The notes beneath the pieces were generated by a model. It ran no database searches, was not told where the DNA came from, and was given only the letters and a program-made list of their open reading frames with translations. The position numbers and the translations under genes are program-made. DNA of 64,000 nucleotides from Gudongella oleilytica (lineage in GTDB: Bacteria > Bacillota > Clostridia > Tissierellales > Tissierellaceae), in contig NZ_CP035130.1 in the NCBI RefSeq assembly GCF_004101785.1, positions 186,001-250,000 of the forward strand, given 5' to 3'. This document shows, one piece after another, positions 45,510 to 53,964 of this stretch (position 1 is its first letter; each line of letters starts with the position of its first letter).

Positions 45510-46422
45510 ATTTGAAGGAGTAACTAAAAATTACAATGAATTTACAGCTGTAAACGATATATCCTTCCATGCGGAAAAAGGAGAAATTTTAATTATCCTG
45601 GGTCCTTCAGGATGTGGAAAGTCAACCACACTAAGGCTGGTCAACAGAATGGTTGAAAGAACCGGCGGCAATATCCAGATCAGAGGCCGGGACATAGACA
45701 CCTATGATCAGGTTGAGCTTAGAAGAAGCATAGGCTATGTGATCCAAAGCACCGGTTTGTTCCCGCATATGACCGTGGGAAAAAATATCTCAGTTGTCCC
45801 TAATCTTTTGAAGTGGGATGAGGAGAGAATAAAGGACAGAGCTATAGAAATGCTACAACTTGTTGGCCTTGATCACAATGTATACTGGAATAAAAAGCCT
45901 TCTGAGCTGTCAGGGGGAGAAGCACAAAGGATAGGTGTTGCAAGGGCTCTTGCATCCGATCCCGATATACTCCTCATGGATGAGCCCTTTGGCGCAGTTG
46001 ATCCCATCAACAGACTCAGACTTCAAAGAGAGTTCATGAGGATCCAGCAAAAGCTCCATAAGACCGTGTTGTTTGTTACGCATGACGTAGATGAGGCCAT
46101 TCTCCTCGGAGACAGGATATGTCTTATGGATCAGGGCAAAATAGTTCAGATAGATACTCCGGAGAAGATCGTAATGAACCCTTTAAATGAATTTGTGGAA
46201 AGCTTTTTCAAGGGAGAAGGAGCGTTAACACTGCTTTCAAGGCGGAGTGTATGCGACGCAGTAGAGAACGTTGAGTTTTTCGGAAAAACCATATCACCGG
46301 ATGCTTCACTCAAGGATGCAGTCGGGATCATGCTTTCGACAGGTGAGGAGCGGCTTTCGACCTGTGGAGGGAGTATCTCGTGGGACGGCATACTCAGGAT
46401 GATGCGGGGTGACCTAAAGTGA
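45502..46422 (+). CDS. Osmoprotectant ABC transporter ATP-binding protein (YehX-like)
   Basis: 306 residues. Walker A GPSGCGKST, signature SGGEAQRIGVARAL, Walker B LLMDEPFGAVDP. The short tail after the ATPase core has only a trace of a CBS-like module (SLKDAVGIMLSTGEERLSTCGG), in line with YehX-type length and unlike long OpuCA proteins with two CBS domains. GTGA overlaps the next start. Confidence 0.92.
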   Translation: MIRFEGVTKNYNEFTAVNDISFHAEKGEILIILGPSGCGKSTTLRLVNRMVERTGGNIQIRGRDIDTYDQVELRRSIGYVIQSTGLFPHMTVGKNISVVPNLLKWDEERIKDRAIEMLQLVGLDHNVYWNKKPSELSGGEAQRIGVARALASDPDILLMDEPFGAVDPINRLRLQREFMRIQQKLHKTVLFVTHDVDEAILLGDRICLMDQGKIVQIDTPEKIVMNPLNEFVESFFKGEGALTLLSRRSVCDAVENVEFFGKTISPDASLKDAVGIMLSTGEERLSTCGGSISWDGILRMMRGDLK

Positions 46423-47150
46423 AGGGTAATAACAGGAACCTTTTATATGGAGCAATAATCGGATCATTGATATTGCTGATCCTTGTATTTGGGGAAGATT
46501 TTCAAAGGATCCTTGTTGCAATTTCAGGAAAAGAAGGTACCACATATCTAAGGACACCCGTATATGTCTACTTTTTCCAACATCTCTGGATGATTGGGAT
46601 CTCCGGCGTTGCATCAGTAGTACTTGGAACCTCATTAGGTATTTTTGCGACAACCACCCACGGTTCTGATTTTAAACAAACTCTTATGAGATTGGTAAAG
46701 CTTGGACAAGCATTCCCTTCACCTGCACTTCTTGCACTTGCGGTCCCGGTGTTTGGATATGGATTTAACGGAGCTCTTCTGGCACTTGTGATATATGCTC
46801 TCATGCCAATAGTTTACAACGTTGTTGTAGGAATAGACGAGGTATCCAAGGATGCAATAGAGGCAGGAAAGGGAATGGGGATGAGCGAGCTGCAGCTGTA
46901 CACAAAGGTAAAGCTGCCCATGGCCTTAAGTGTGATACTTGGAGGCATCCGGACAGCCATGGTAATAAACGTAAGTGCTGCAACCCTTGCAGCTGCCGTA
47001 GGTGCAGGCGGCCTGGGGGTATTGATAGTAAACGGAGTGCGCACCTTTGATACGGCACTGATCATGCAGGGCGCGATCCCTGTAACTCTCCTGGCCATAT
47101 TTGTGGAGCTGATACTTAAATGGACTCAGGAGCAATTAAGCTGGAAGTGA
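46419..47150 (+). CDS. Osmoprotectant ABC transporter permease (YehW-like)
   Basis: 243 residues, the same length as E. coli YehW. Six helices; the EAA loop is AIEAGKGMGMSELQLYTKVKLPMALSVI. GTG 46419 overlaps the ATPase stop and has GGGGTGA six bases ahead. The last 15 bases overlap the end of a convergent gene. Confidence 0.9.
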   Translation: MKGNNRNLLYGAIIGSLILLILVFGEDFQRILVAISGKEGTTYLRTPVYVYFFQHLWMIGISGVASVVLGTSLGIFATTTHGSDFKQTLMRLVKLGQAFPSPALLALAVPVFGYGFNGALLALVIYALMPIVYNVVVGIDEVSKDAIEAGKGMGMSELQLYTKVKLPMALSVILGGIRTAMVINVSAATLAAAVGAGGLGVLIVNGVRTFDTALIMQGAIPVTLLAIFVELILKWTQEQLSWK

Positions 47151-47570
47151 TTCTTTAATAAGCTTGACGATGGATGTGGCAACAATTATCCCGCATGCTA
47201 TGGAAACGGCGATAAACATTGATTCTGAGCCGGATACTATTGCTTGACTGAAATCGTTGTTGATGATGTGATACATCGTATTGTAGATCCCATAGCCTGG
47301 AACGAAAGGTATTATCCCTGGGATAATAAAGATCGTTGCAGGCTGTTTGTTCTTTATTGCAGCGATCTCCCCTATAACCCCGACTACTATCGATCCTGCA
47401 AGGGGAGGGACTATAAAGCTTGCTGAACCGCTTTGCAGCAAGAGGTAAATGGACCATCCGATCGCACCGTTCAGGCTGGCTATAAGTATTTGCTTTCTCG
47501 GTATGTTGAACATGACGCTAAAGCCCATTACACATAAAAATGAATAAAACGATTGAATTATTATATCCAT
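47136..47570 (-). CDS. ThrE-type threonine/serine exporter, small subunit
   Basis: 144 residues, four to five membrane helices, with SVVGVIGEIAAIKNKQPATIFIIPGIIPFVPGYGIY, the signature of the ThrE_2 (DUF3815) half. Together with the upstream partner gene it equals the single-chain ThrE exporter. Ten-base overlap with the partner shows coupling. Confidence 0.88.
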   Translation of the reverse strand: MDIIIQSFYSFLCVMGFSVMFNIPRKQILIASLNGAIGWSIYLLLQSGSASFIVPPLAGSIVVGVIGEIAAIKNKQPATIFIIPGIIPFVPGYGIYNTMYHIINNDFSQAIVSGSESMFIAVSIACGIIVATSIVKLIKESLPA

Positions 47571-48355
47571 GATAGATCACCTATAATGGCTAGACTCAAC
47601 TGAAGCACCACACCGACCCCAAAGGCAAGTGCGATCGCAATAAATAGAGCCTCCATTATTTTAACACTTCCCGCTATAAGCTCTCCTGATATAAGATCCC
47701 TGATCCCATTGGTCAATGCAACCCCGGGGACCAAAGTCATCAATGGACCGACTACTATATGGTTATATGAAGCAAATATCCCAAAGAGCCTAAGAAACAA
47801 AACGGTGACAAGAGCCAGTCCTGCTGCCAGCAACCCTCCCGAGATGTTCTTAATAAAGAAGTTCATATTTTCCTTTGTAAGTGTGTCAGTGAACATTACA
47901 ACCAAAGCAGATGCAATATATGCAGATAAAAATTCAATGAAGGTCCCACCAAGAAGAAGCACGAAGAAGCCTCCGGCAGCCCCGCTGAACAGGTATCTTA
48001 CCGAATTTGGGAACCTGGGGTGGTTTCTCAGTCCCTGGAGGATTATTTCTGCATGCTCCTCGGTCATATCGTCGTCGGTAAAAAGACGAGAGAAAGCATT
48101 AGCCCGCGATATCACCTCAAGATCTAAGGATGTTGATGGCGTTCTGTCTACAACCGTGTAGGGGTCTCCGTCTATTTCGGTGCTTACTATTATTCCGGTG
48201 GAAACTACAAATACATTCACGGGAGCTGAGTGCTTTGAAGCTATCATTCTCTCTATGGTCTCCTCGACTCTGTAAACCTCTGCTCCGTTCGCCAGCATTA
48301 TTCTTCCTGTTTCCAGTGCTATTGATATTGCTTTTTTAATACTGATTTCTGCCAT
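47561..48355 (-). CDS. ThrE-type threonine/serine exporter, large subunit
   Basis: 264 residues. The cytoplasmic N-terminal part (ALETGRIMLANGAEVYRVEETIERM; VVSTGIIVST) and about five helices with VGPLMTLVPGVALTNGIRDLISGELIAG are the ThrE/DUF1212 pattern. Predicted to export Thr/Ser or related small molecules. It lies directly downstream of an epimerase gene on the same strand. Confidence 0.9.
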   Translation of the reverse strand: MAEISIKKAISIALETGRIMLANGAEVYRVEETIERMIASKHSAPVNVFVVSTGIIVSTEIDGDPYTVVDRTPSTSLDLEVISRANAFSRLFTDDDMTEEHAEIILQGLRNHPRFPNSVRYLFSGAAGGFFVLLLGGTFIEFLSAYIASALVVMFTDTLTKENMNFFIKNISGGLLAAGLALVTVLFLRLFGIFASYNHIVVGPLMTLVPGVALTNGIRDLISGELIAGSVKIMEALFIAIALAFGVGVVLQLSLAIIGDLSWI

Positions 48356-48368
48356 ACTTTATCTCCTG

Positions 48369-49199
48369 CTATAAATTTACTGTTCCTTCAGCTACTATTT
48401 CTACCATACCGTCAAGGATTATCGATGTAGTCTCTTCACCGTTCCAATCTACTTTTATAAGCAAACTGCCGCCTGGCTGTTTTATCTCCATTTGTATATC
48501 AGAGCCGCTAAGATATGCCATGGCAGCTCCAAGAGCTGCAGTGCCTGATGCACAGCTTCTCTCCCAGACCAGGGAGTCTGTGTCCTTTACATATACCAAT
48601 GGCGATGAGGTGGATTCCTCGAAGTTATGGTACATTATTCCGAATGCCTCAAAGCTTTCGGTAGACATTTTATCCCTGACGAGATGGAAAAACTCAGTCC
48701 TGCTTCTAAGGTTGTCCTCATCCACAACAAAGTGTGTTATCCCTGGAAAATCTACCCGAATCGCTGCTCTTTTCTCGCCGCTTATGATAAATTCCTCGGC
48801 ATGCATACTTAAAGGCAGAGGCATTTCAACAGAAGCCCTGAAGCTTGAGGGTATTTCAGTTGGGTATACCCTGCAAACAAGGTCCCTTTCCAGACCTGAT
48901 ACCTGTATGGGAACTATGTAGCTGTCATTTTCAAAACCGATTTGAGGATAACCAGAGTATACCATATAAGCTGCGAAGGATCTGCTGGCGTTGCCGCAGA
49001 ATTCACCACCCATCATCTGAAGACGAATGCCATCCGGATCTTCCTTGGGTTTTTCGATGAAGCCGACCTGTTCGGCGTAAAGACTACCTGGATCCATTAG
49101 TGCTCTCGCCACTTGACTGTGCATATCTCTTGGAAGCTGGTCCAGAATAAATACAGTTGTATTGCCTGCCGGGCTTGTCTTAATAAAGTTAAGCTTCAT
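48369..49199 (-). CDS. DapF-fold amino-acid epimerase, resembling CntK histidine racemase
   Basis: 276 residues. The paired catalytic cysteines are in MMGGEFCGNASR and WERSCASGTAALG. Compared with true DapF, features such as SPAGNTTVFIL, AEQVGFIEKP and KQPGGSL are nearer to CntK, which makes D-histidine for staphylopine-type metallophores. No cntL or cntM-like gene is in the window, so the product may serve otherwise. Substrate unproven; it forms an operon with a split ThrE exporter 13 bases downstream. Confidence 0.78.
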   Translation of the reverse strand: MKLNFIKTSPAGNTTVFILDQLPRDMHSQVARALMDPGSLYAEQVGFIEKPKEDPDGIRLQMMGGEFCGNASRSFAAYMVYSGYPQIGFENDSYIVPIQVSGLERDLVCRVYPTEIPSSFRASVEMPLPLSMHAEEFIISGEKRAAIRVDFPGITHFVVDEDNLRSRTEFFHLVRDKMSTESFEAFGIMYHNFEESTSSPLVYVKDTDSLVWERSCASGTAALGAAMAYLSGSDIQMEIKQPGGSLLIKVDWNGEETTSIILDGMVEIVAEGTVNL

Positions 49200-49277
49200 G
49201 ATATCACTTCCTTTCCTGTCTTTAGTATAGCAAAGAAGTAAAGGAATATCATCATGAACTTGAAGTCCGGGGCATTA

Positions 49278-49306
49278 AAAAGACAAGGTACTGGACCTTG
49301 TCTTTT
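49278..49306 (-). terminator. Terminator of tRNA-Leu
   Basis: AAAAGACAAGGT (49278-49289) pairs with ACCTTGTCTTTT (49295-49306). On the - strand it ends in CTTTTT three bases beyond the tRNA 3' end. Confidence 0.85.
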
Positions 49307-49309
49307 GAT

Positions 49310-49397
49310 TGGTGCGGCAAAAGGGACTCGAACCCCCACCCTGGCAATCAGGACTAGAACCTGAATCTAGCGCGTCTGCCAATTCCGCCACTGCCGC
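49310..49397 (-). tRNA. tRNA-Leu (anticodon CAG)
   Basis: On the - strand GCGGCAG opens and TTGCCGC-A-CCA closes the acceptor arm, with CCA encoded. The anticodon arm CTAGATTCAGGTTCTAG presents CAG, reading CUG. A long variable arm (TGATTGCCAGG region) and GGGTTCGAGTCCC T arm are present. 88 bases. Confidence 0.95.
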
Positions 49398-49411
49398 ATG
49401 GAACATTATTA

Positions 49412-49440
49412 ATTATACATAATGCAATAAAAATTTACAA
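49412..49440 (-). promoter_or_regulatory. Promoter of tRNA-Leu
   Basis: On the - strand TTGTAA (49440-49435), 17-base spacer, TATAAT (49417-49412). Confidence 0.65.
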
Positions 49441-49524
49441 CAGGAATTTTAAAGAAGCGCTAAAATTCAACGACTAAACCTGTGGTTGTATAAAAATCAA
49501 CTAATAGTATATGATTTTAAGTGA

Positions 49525-49962
49525 AATGCAACCTTAATTGGAGCTTATTTATTTTTCTCACCCTACCTGGACCTTGACAGGATAAGGGCTTTGCTGGGGG
49601 AGCAGCTTGGGGTTGTTAAGGATAATTTTATACTTGTTGCAATATACATCTCCTTTGTGAACTCATTGCTTGAGGAATTTTTCTTCAGAGGATTTATTTA
49701 TCTTGGGCTTCTTGGTAAAACCAAAAGGTTTAATGCATACTTCATAAGTGCAGGGATATTCGCAGTATACCATCTTGCGATCATTAAGGGCTGGTTCAGT
49801 CCTCTGATATTTGTTCTATCAATGATTGGACTTTTTGTTGGAGGCCTGATCTTCGACAAGCTTAACGAGAAAAATGGGAATATCTTATCCTCCTGGCTGG
49901 TGCACATGATGGCGAATCTGGCTATAAATACCATAGGTCTGATGATGTTTGGAATATTATAG
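49525..49962 (+). pseudogene. CPBP family intramembrane protease, 5'-truncated
   Basis: The frame is open from 49525, after a stop at 49522, and encodes GAYLFFSPYLDLDRIRALLGEQ before the first possible start (TTG 49591). It then has LLEEFFFRGFIYLGLL (the EExxxR motif), AVYHLAIIKGWF and SSWLVHMMANLAIN, which are the active-site helices of CPBP (Abi) proteases. Full members have about 80-120 more residues of membrane helices at the N terminus. The conserved residues continue up to the break, so the 5' part was lost. A short product from TTG 49591 cannot be excluded. Confidence 0.7.
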
Positions 49963-50022
49963 AGTACTATAAACCTCTTACGGGTATCCATATAGAAACA
50001 CGATAACGAAGGAGGTTTTTAT

Positions 50023-50532
50023 ATGAAGAAAGTAATTGTTCTTATCGAGAATCTATTTGATGAGCAGGAGCTTGTATACCCATATCACAGGTTGAGTGAA
50101 GACTACGAGGTCCATCTTGTAGGACCGGAAAAGCATGCCGAATACTCCGGCAAATCAGGATTCAAAATGAAAAGCACCCATAGCTCAGTTGATATAAAGG
50201 CTGAGGATTACGAGGGGATAATAATTCCAGGTGGCTTTTCACCTGACTACATGAGAAAATCTGAAGCAACAAGAAAGCTGGTATCTGACTTTGACAAAGC
50301 CGGTAAACCTATAGCAGCAATATGCCACGGACCGTGGATGATGGCATCCTGCTGCGATGTCAAGGATAAAAGACTTACCTCGGTCCCTACCATTAAGGAT
50401 GATCTTATACATGCCGGAGCTGAGTGGGTCAATGAGGAGGTAGTAGTAAGCGGTAACCTTATAACCTCAAGAAGTCCCTTGGACCTTCCTGCTTTTGTAA
50501 AGGCCTTTGTGGGTGAGCTTCAGAAAAAATAA
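50023..50532 (+). CDS. DJ-1/PfpI family protein
   Basis: 169 residues. The nucleophile elbow AICHGPWM has Cys101, with Glu15 as its usual partner (FDEQEL); GIIIPGG and the C-terminal GNLITSRSPLDLPAFVKAF complete the PfpI/YraA-type core. Members act as deglycases, chaperones or proteases; no specific role is shown here. GAAGGAGG precedes the start. A promoter for the Thr leader follows closely. Confidence 0.92.
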   Translation: MKKVIVLIENLFDEQELVYPYHRLSEDYEVHLVGPEKHAEYSGKSGFKMKSTHSSVDIKAEDYEGIIIPGGFSPDYMRKSEATRKLVSDFDKAGKPIAAICHGPWMMASCCDVKDKRLTSVPTIKDDLIHAGAEWVNEEVVVSGNLITSRSPLDLPAFVKAFVGELQKK

Positions 50533-50543
50533 CATAAATCCAC

Positions 50544-50572
50544 TTGACAGAGAGACTTTATCGCTATAGAAT
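50544..50572 (+). promoter_or_regulatory. Promoter of the threonine operon leader
   Basis: Consensus TTGACA (50544-50549) and TAGAAT (50567-50572) with a 17-base spacer, 11 bases after the DJ-1 gene. Confidence 0.78.
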
Positions 50573-50575
50573 GAT

Positions 50576-50796
50576 AAAAAGCGAAGACGAGGACGAGTAG
50601 ATCCTGCAAGGTCGAAAGAGAGGGAGGTTCACCGGCTGAAAGGCCTCCTGCGATACACAGAATCGAAAACCACCTCCGAGCACTGCCCTGAAAAATAGTA
50701 GGGGTAAGCGGTAGCTACGTTAAAGCTGTTTGTTCTGTCATGCATTTAGGTGGAAGCGGGTAATTGCACTCGTCCTTTTTTGGACGAGTGTTTTTT
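50576..50796 (+). promoter_or_regulatory. T-box leader, probably threonine-specific
   Basis: The leader has the stem I signatures (AGAGAGGGAGG...GGCTGAAAGGCCTCC), a specifier region GAAAACCACCT with ACC (Thr) at 50669-50671 followed by the usual purine, a degenerate T-box AGGTGGAAGCGGG (50748-50760), and a terminator with stem 50767-50775/50782-50790 and TTTTTT at 50791-50796. Uncharged tRNA-Thr would stabilise the antiterminator and allow transcription of the aspartate-to-threonine genes, which follow after the intron. AAC (Asn) is the alternative reading but does not suit the genes. Confidence 0.82.
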
Positions 50797-51290
50797 GGTA
50801 CGACGGGCATGCCTTCTGTCTGTGGTGAAAGTCCACAAGGGGCGTAGTTGCCGACGAACCCTATAGCGACTTGCAAGGTTCACATCGTGAGGTGTGGGCG
50901 AGAGGAAGCAATAGCGAAATCGTAGCCTGACGGACAGAAACCTGATACCAAGGCTTGCATGGAGGATAAGCTGGCCAAAAGCAGTGAAGTCCAAAAGGCA
51001 ATCGTAACCCATGCAGGTAGATCAGGCAGGTAGACGAGGAAAGACAGAGGACTTATCCCGTGAGGTCTCATGGGCGGCTAAAACCGTAGTAATAACGAAC
51101 CATGAGAAGTCAGCAGAGGTCATAGTACTTGGAAACAAGGAAGGACTGAACAATTCAAAGTCAAATGGACTTACGGATGTAAATGCATAGGCCTGACGAG
51201 AATCTCAGTAGCGAAGACGTAACGGAGCGAAGGGTTCACAGGAGGTAAGGTTGATATGCATGAAAGCAAAACAGGAAAAGGAGACAAATC

Positions 51291-52544
51291 ATGTCACAAC
51301 TAATGGAACAGATATTATCAAGAGAGAATATGCTGCTTGCATACAAGAAGGTAAAAGCCAACAAAGGAGCAGGAGGCATAGACAACATAAGTGTAGACGA
51401 AATTGATGAATATCTGAAAGGAAACTGGGAAGACATCAAGGAACGTATTCGTAACAGAAAGTACAAACCTCAGCCGGTGCTAAGAGTTGAAATACCAAAG
51501 CCAAATGGTGGAGTAAGAAAACTTGGTATACCCACAGTGATGGACAGAATCATAGAACAGGCAATAGTGCAGGTAATCACACCCATAGTGGAGCCACATT
51601 TCAGCGAATACAGCTATGGTTTCAGGCCGGGTAGACGAGCACAACAGGCAGTCATCAAACTATTGGAATATCTGAATGACGGATATATCTACATAGTGGA
51701 TATTGACCTTGAGAAGTTCTTTGATAATGTACCACAAGACAAGCTGATGACCCTTGTAGGCAAAATCATACAAGACCCTGACACAGAATCACTCATAGCT
51801 AAATATCTAAAGGCAGGAGTGATGGACAAAGGAAAATATGAAGAAACCAACGAGGGGACCCCGCAGGGAGGAAACCTCTCCCCAATACTCAGTAACATCA
51901 TGCTCAATGAGCTTGACAAAGAGCTTGAAGCAAGAGGACTTAATTTTGTTAGATATGCAGATGACTGTGTAATAGCAGTAGGAAGTAGTGCAGCTTCCAA
52001 CAGAGTTATGAACACCATAACAAAATGGATAGAGAGAAAACTCGGATTAAAAGTCAACGCAGAAAAGACAAGAACCACAGAACCAACAAAGCTAAAATAT
52101 TTAGGATTTGGTTTTGTGAAGATGGATGGTAAATGGGAGGCAAGGCCTCATCGGGACTCCATAGTTAAATTCAAGAGAAAACTCAAGCAGCTCACAAAAC
52201 GCTCATGGTCAATCAGCATGGACGATAGAATAAAGAGACTCAATTGGGTAATCAGAGGCTGGATAAACTACTTTCGAATAGGTAAAATGAAGACTAATAT
52301 GATACGAATAGATGGACACTTGCGTACAAGAATCCGTATCGTGATATGGAAGCAGTGGAAAACCAGTCAGAAGAGAATGTGGGGCTTAAGAAAACTCGGT
52401 GCTCCGGAATGGATGGTAAGACAGTCGGTAGGGTTTAACAACCATTACCAGGCAGTGGCTAAAACCACAGGTTTACGTAAAATATCAAAAGAAATCCTCG
52501 CAAAGCGAGGTCTCATTAGTTGTTTGGATTATTATTTGAATTGA
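51291..52544 (+). CDS. ltrA: Group IIC intron reverse transcriptase/maturase
   Basis: 417 residues. RT blocks: PKPNGGVRKLGIPTVMDRIIEQA, YSYGFRPGRRAQQAV, DIDLEKFFDNV, GTPQGGNLSPILSNI and the catalytic RYADDC. The thumb/maturase region (WSISMDDRIKRLNWVIRGWINYFRIG) follows, and the protein ends without an HNH endonuclease domain, as in class C. The frame is undamaged, so splicing and mobility may be intact. The stop is next to domain V. Confidence 0.95.
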   Translation: MSQLMEQILSRENMLLAYKKVKANKGAGGIDNISVDEIDEYLKGNWEDIKERIRNRKYKPQPVLRVEIPKPNGGVRKLGIPTVMDRIIEQAIVQVITPIVEPHFSEYSYGFRPGRRAQQAVIKLLEYLNDGYIYIVDIDLEKFFDNVPQDKLMTLVGKIIQDPDTESLIAKYLKAGVMDKGKYEETNEGTPQGGNLSPILSNIMLNELDKELEARGLNFVRYADDCVIAVGSSAASNRVMNTITKWIERKLGLKVNAEKTRTTEPTKLKYLGFGFVKMDGKWEARPHRDSIVKFKRKLKQLTKRSWSISMDDRIKRLNWVIRGWINYFRIGKMKTNMIRIDGHLRTRIRIVIWKQWKTSQKRMWGLRKLGAPEWMVRQSVGFNNHYQAVAKTTGLRKISKEILAKRGLISCLDYYLN

Positions 52545-52576
52545 ACCGCCGTATGCCGAACGGCACGTACGGTGGT
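52545..52576 (+). other. Group II intron domain V
   Basis: ACCGCCGTATGCC-GAAC-GGCACGTACGGTGGT folds as the 32-34 base catalytic hairpin with the GAAC loop and the internal bulge characteristic of domain V. Domain VI follows to 52608. Confidence 0.88.
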
Positions 52577-52635
52577 GTGAGAGGGGAATTAATTTTCCCC
52601 TACTCGATTATACATTTTTACTAGGAGGCTATAGC

Positions 52636-53943
52636 ATGAAGGTAGCAAAGTTTGGCGGCAGCTCTCTTGCAGACGGTGCCCAATTCAAAAAAGTTAAAAG
52701 CATAGTGGAGTCTGACAAGAGCATTGGTGTGGTGGTTCCTTCTGCTCCAGGGAAGAGACACGGTAAGGATCATAAGGTAACGGACCTACTGTATATGTGC
52801 CATCAGCTTGCATCCCATGGCCTGAATTTTGACGAGGTGTACACCATAATTCAGGATAGATTCACAGGGATCTGCTCTGAGCTTGAAACAGGGATCCCCA
52901 TAGGGGAGATTTTGTCAGACATAAAGACCATGATAAGGGACGGAGCCTCAAGAGACTATTGCGCCAGCAGGGGTGAATACATAAACGGTCTGATACTTGC
53001 AGACTACCTGGGTATTCCATTCATCGATGCTGCTGAGCTTATAAGATTCGATACCATGGGGCAGCTGGATGAGAATAAGACCAGATCGTTGATCGCAGAG
53101 AAGCTTGGAGGTATTGAAAAAGTGGTGGTCCCTGGGTTCTATGGGTCTAACGAAGACGGATCCATCAGGACCTTTTCAAGAGGAGGCTCGGACGTCACAG
53201 GCGCCATAATAGCTGATGGCGTCGATGCCGAGCTTTATGAAAACTGGACAGATGTATCCGGCTTTCTAATGGCAGATCCAAGGGTCGTAAAAGACCCAAA
53301 GCCTATCAAGCTCGTAACCTACAAGGAGCTTAGAGAGCTTTCATATATGGGTGCACCGGTGCTACATGAAGAAGCTATATTCCCCGTAAGAAGGCTTGGG
53401 ATCCCAATTAATATAAGAAATACAAACAGACCTGAGGACGAAGGGACTCTGATCGTAAACGATCAGTGGGCTGAAAGAAACGAGGGGAGCATAACAGGCA
53501 TCGCCGGTAAGAAGGATTTCACGGTAATATCTGTTGAAAAGACACTTATGACCGCTGAACAGGGGTTTTTCAGAAAGCTGGTCTCAGTGTTTGAGACAAA
53601 TGACATAACCATAGAGCATATGCCTTCAAGCATAGACTCAATATCCGTTATAGTCTCGGATATCGGCCTAAACGGCAAGCTGAAGAAGGTAAAGGATGAG
53701 ATCCAAATATATTGTAACCCTGACAATATAGTTTCATACCCCAGCATGGCTCTCATAGCGGTAGTTGGAAGGGGAATGATCAATACGAAGGGAATATCAG
53801 CCAAGGTATTCACCGCACTATCAGACGGCGGAGTGAACATAAGGATGATCTCGCAGGGCTCAAGCGAGCTCAATATAATCATCGGAGTTGAAAACAACGA
53901 TTTTGAGAAGGCGATAGAGGCCATTTACAAGGCCTTTGAATAA
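52636..53943 (+). CDS. lysC: Aspartate kinase
   Basis: 435 residues. MKVAKFGGSSLADGAQFKKV is the kinase N terminus; GFYGSNEDGSIRTFSRGGSDVTGAI is the substrate-binding block; two ACT domains follow from about residue 300. It phosphorylates aspartate, first step towards Thr, Met and Lys. AGGAGG precedes the start. First gene of a five-gene Thr operon behind the T-box and intron. The position suggests the Thr-regulated isozyme. Confidence 0.95.
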   Translation: MKVAKFGGSSLADGAQFKKVKSIVESDKSIGVVVPSAPGKRHGKDHKVTDLLYMCHQLASHGLNFDEVYTIIQDRFTGICSELETGIPIGEILSDIKTMIRDGASRDYCASRGEYINGLILADYLGIPFIDAAELIRFDTMGQLDENKTRSLIAEKLGGIEKVVVPGFYGSNEDGSIRTFSRGGSDVTGAIIADGVDAELYENWTDVSGFLMADPRVVKDPKPIKLVTYKELRELSYMGAPVLHEEAIFPVRRLGIPINIRNTNRPEDEGTLIVNDQWAERNEGSITGIAGKKDFTVISVEKTLMTAEQGFFRKLVSVFETNDITIEHMPSSIDSISVIVSDIGLNGKLKKVKDEIQIYCNPDNIVSYPSMALIAVVGRGMINTKGISAKVFTALSDGGVNIRMISQGSSELNIIIGVENNDFEKAIEAIYKAFE

Positions 53944-53964
53944 AGAGAAAGGGAGGCAGGAGCT

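Larger units (their letters stand above)
50798..52608 (+). mobile_element. Group II intron, class C, inserted 3' of the T-box terminator
   Basis: The 5' end is placed at GTACGACGGGCATGCC (GUGYG-like with one change), one base after the terminator T run. It holds a reverse-transcriptase gene without endonuclease domain, a domain V directly after that gene's stop, and a domain VI hairpin (GAGGGGAA...TTCCCCTACTC) ending ...CGAT at 52608. Class C introns insert just downstream of terminator hairpins, as seen here. The intron has the same orientation as the operon. Ends are accurate to a few bases. Confidence 0.85.

Noticed and set aside
45502-46422. Osmoprotectant ATPase as a truncated OpuCA lacking CBS domains
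   Set aside because: Its length and operon order match the naturally short YehX type.
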